Of a DNA stretch of 6,036 nucleotides, positions 4,897 through 6,036 are shown piece after piece. Made by a program: the position numbers and the translations under genes. The notes beneath the pieces are model-generated. The model was given only the letters and a program-made list of their open reading frames with translations, made no database searches and was not told the origin of the DNA. The DNA is from DASCOT01 sp036012155. Its GTDB lineage: Bacteria; Acidobacteriota; UBA890; WLXD01. The DNA is taken from the NCBI GenBank assembly GCA_036012155.1, contig DASCOT010000231.1, positions 1 through 6,036 on the forward strand, in the 5' to 3' direction. Each line of letters starts with the position of its first letter. Position 1 is the first letter of the stretch.

Positions 4897-5961
4897 CTAC
4901 CGTTCCGGGGATGAGCCTTCGGCGGCGGTCGCCAACTGTCCGCACGCTGCTCCGATGTCGGCTCCGCGACTGTAGCGAACGAGCGCATCCAGGCCGCTAC
5001 TGCGAGCAACTCGCCGAAATCGCTCGATTCGCTCCGACGAGGGCCGTTGGTATGGCATCCCCGGGATCGGGTTCCACGGAATCAAGTTGACTTTCGCCGG
5101 CAACCTTCCGAGCAGCTTGCCGAGTCGGCGGGCGTCCGCGTCGGCGTCGTTGATACCGTTGAGCAAGACGTATTCGAAGGTCACTTTCTCGCGGTTTCGC
5201 CAGCTCACTTCCCGTAGCGCGCCGATCAGCTCGGCAATGGGGTACTTGCGATTCACCGGCATCAGCGCCGAGCGCACCTCATCAGTCGACGCGTTCAGCG
5301 AGACAGCGAGGCGCGGGCGCCGCCTCCCCAACCGGCCGAGAGCACGAATGGCCGGCACCAACCCCACAGTCGAGACTGTCAGGCGACGCCAACCGAGCGC
5401 CAGACCGTTGGGATCCTGCATGGCATCGACAGCTGCAGTCACTGCAGTAGCGTTGTCGAGAGGCTCGCCCTGACCCATGAACACCACGTTGAGCCGTGAG
5501 CTCGGCTCCTGCACCTCGGCGCGTAAACGCAACACCTGTCCGAGTATCTCTCCGGGAGAAAGCGACCGGCGGAGCTTCAGCTTCCCGGTTTGACAGAATT
5601 CGCAGGCAAAGCGGCAACCTACCTGAGACGAGATGCAGAACGTCATGCGGCGCTCATACGGCATCGTGACCGACTCCACGAGCTCTCCCCCGCCGACCCG
5701 CAACAGATAACGCCGGCTATGGTCAACGGATCGGAAAACGCTCTCCACCGCTGGCGGCTCGAGCCGGATCAAGCCGAGAAGCTCCGCTCGCAGGCTCAGG
5801 GGCAGGTCGGTCATGGCACCGAATTCGAATACGCTGCGGTCGAACACCCAGCGGGCCAGCTGTGCGCCGCGATACGCGGGCAACCCGACTTCAGCCAGCG
5901 CCTGTCGCCAGTTGGAAGGCGATACGTCCAGTAGGCTCAGCTGCTTGGGCGCGTCATTCAT
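4897..5961 (-). CDS. rlmN: Dual-specificity 23S rRNA A2503 / tRNA A37 C2-methyltransferase (radical SAM)
   Basis: Radical SAM enzyme that places a methyl group on C2 of adenosine in 23S rRNA (E. coli A2503) and in some tRNAs (A37). 354 residues, normal for the family. An N-terminal RNA-binding-type region (about 1-90) precedes the cluster motif C116-x3-C120-x2-C123 in SSQVGCRFACEFCQTG. The two mechanistic cysteines are present: C109 (TFCISS) and C340 (GADIGAACGQL), aligning with E. coli C118 and C355; E96 aligns with E. coli E105. The SAM-contacting loop reads MGQGEPLDN (162-170), where most relatives have MGMGEP. NLIPWNPIPG (292-301) is also typical. RlmN is favoured over Cfr by the surrounding motifs and housekeeping setting. 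ATG 5961 has only a weak purine stretch upstream; a CATAAT at 5976-5981 could be a -10 but lacks a -35. It converges with purE, 4 bp between stops. Confidence 0.97.
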   Translation of the reverse strand: MNDAPKQLSLLDVSPSNWRQALAEVGLPAYRGAQLARWVFDRSVFEFGAMTDLPLSLRAELLGLIRLEPPAVESVFRSVDHSRRYLLRVGGGELVESVTMPYERRMTFCISSQVGCRFACEFCQTGKLKLRRSLSPGEILGQVLRLRAEVQEPSSRLNVVFMGQGEPLDNATAVTAAVDAMQDPNGLALGWRRLTVSTVGLVPAIRALGRLGRRRPRLAVSLNASTDEVRSALMPVNRKYPIAELIGALREVSWRNREKVTFEYVLLNGINDADADARRLGKLLGRLPAKVNLIPWNPIPGMPYQRPSSERIERFRRVARSSGLDALVRYSRGADIGAACGQLATAAEGSSPER

Positions 5962-6036
5962 GGCATCCGCACCGGATTATGATTAGCTGGCTGCTCGTAT
6001 CCCGGGACCGGCGCGCGACAATCGGGGCAACCACTA
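5962..6036. other. Upstream region of rlmN to the window edge
   Basis: These 75 bp contain no gene I can support. Read on the minus strand, CATAAT (5976-5981) is a 5-of-6 -10 match that would give a leader of only about 8 nt. TTGTCG followed after 16 bp by TACGAG is a second, weak promoter candidate. The rlmN promoter may lie here or the gene may be co-transcribed with something beyond the edge. Confidence 0.35.

Noticed and set aside
4265..4975. 236-codon open frame on the plus strand
   Set aside because: Covers all of purE in a different frame and runs into rlmN; strongly Arg-rich, no recognisable domain.
1..6036. CRISPR array, tRNA/rRNA, insertion sequence, toxin-antitoxin or defence island
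   Set aside because: No regularly spaced repeats, cloverleaf, transposase motifs, long terminal repeats or small paired genes seen; the genes are ordinary housekeeping and envelope genes.

Overview
This window is a compact, visibly GC-rich stretch of bacterial chromosome carrying six protein-coding genes. Four are housekeeping genes: a bS21 ribosomal protein gene, purD, purE and rlmN. The other two are envelope-type glycosyltransferases. I see no mobile element, CRISPR array, tRNA, rRNA, phage gene or defence gene. The presence of bS21 argues against Actinobacteria. A Gram-negative-type lineage (Proteobacteria, Acidobacteriota or a relative) is plausible, but the sequence alone does not fix the phylum.

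Layout. Positions 1-1263 (minus) hold most of a membrane-anchored family 2 glycosyltransferase of the cellulose-synthase/glucomannan-synthase-like type; its C-terminus lies beyond the left edge. Its GTG start is 21 bp from the start of a divergent multi-pass GT-C type membrane glycosyltransferase (1285-2574, plus). A 13-bp inverted repeat sits in that gap. The membrane protein gene converges, 7 bp stop to stop, with rpsU (2582-2785, minus). A 311-bp intergenic region (2786-3096) separates rpsU from the divergent purD. It contains a candidate rpsU promoter, two hairpins in the rpsU leader, a PurR-box-like sequence, and a set of mutually exclusive stems ahead of purD. purD (3097-4380) and purE (4377-4892) overlap by ATGA and form a two-gene purine operon without purK. 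purE converges, 4 bp stop to stop, with rlmN (4897-5961, minus).

How the genes relate. PurD (glycinamide ribonucleotide synthetase) and PurE (carboxyaminoimidazole ribonucleotide mutase) act in de novo IMP synthesis. bS21 and RlmN both serve the ribosome: one is a small-subunit protein, the other methylates 23S rRNA A2503 and some tRNAs. The two glycosyltransferases probably contribute to an envelope or exported glycan, and their divergent pairing suggests joint control; their substrates cannot be read from the sequence.

No gene here looks like a new system. The points most worth a second look are regulatory: the inverted repeat between the two glycosyltransferase starts, the four-segment alternative pairing upstream of purD, and the structured rpsU leader next to a PUR-box-like site.
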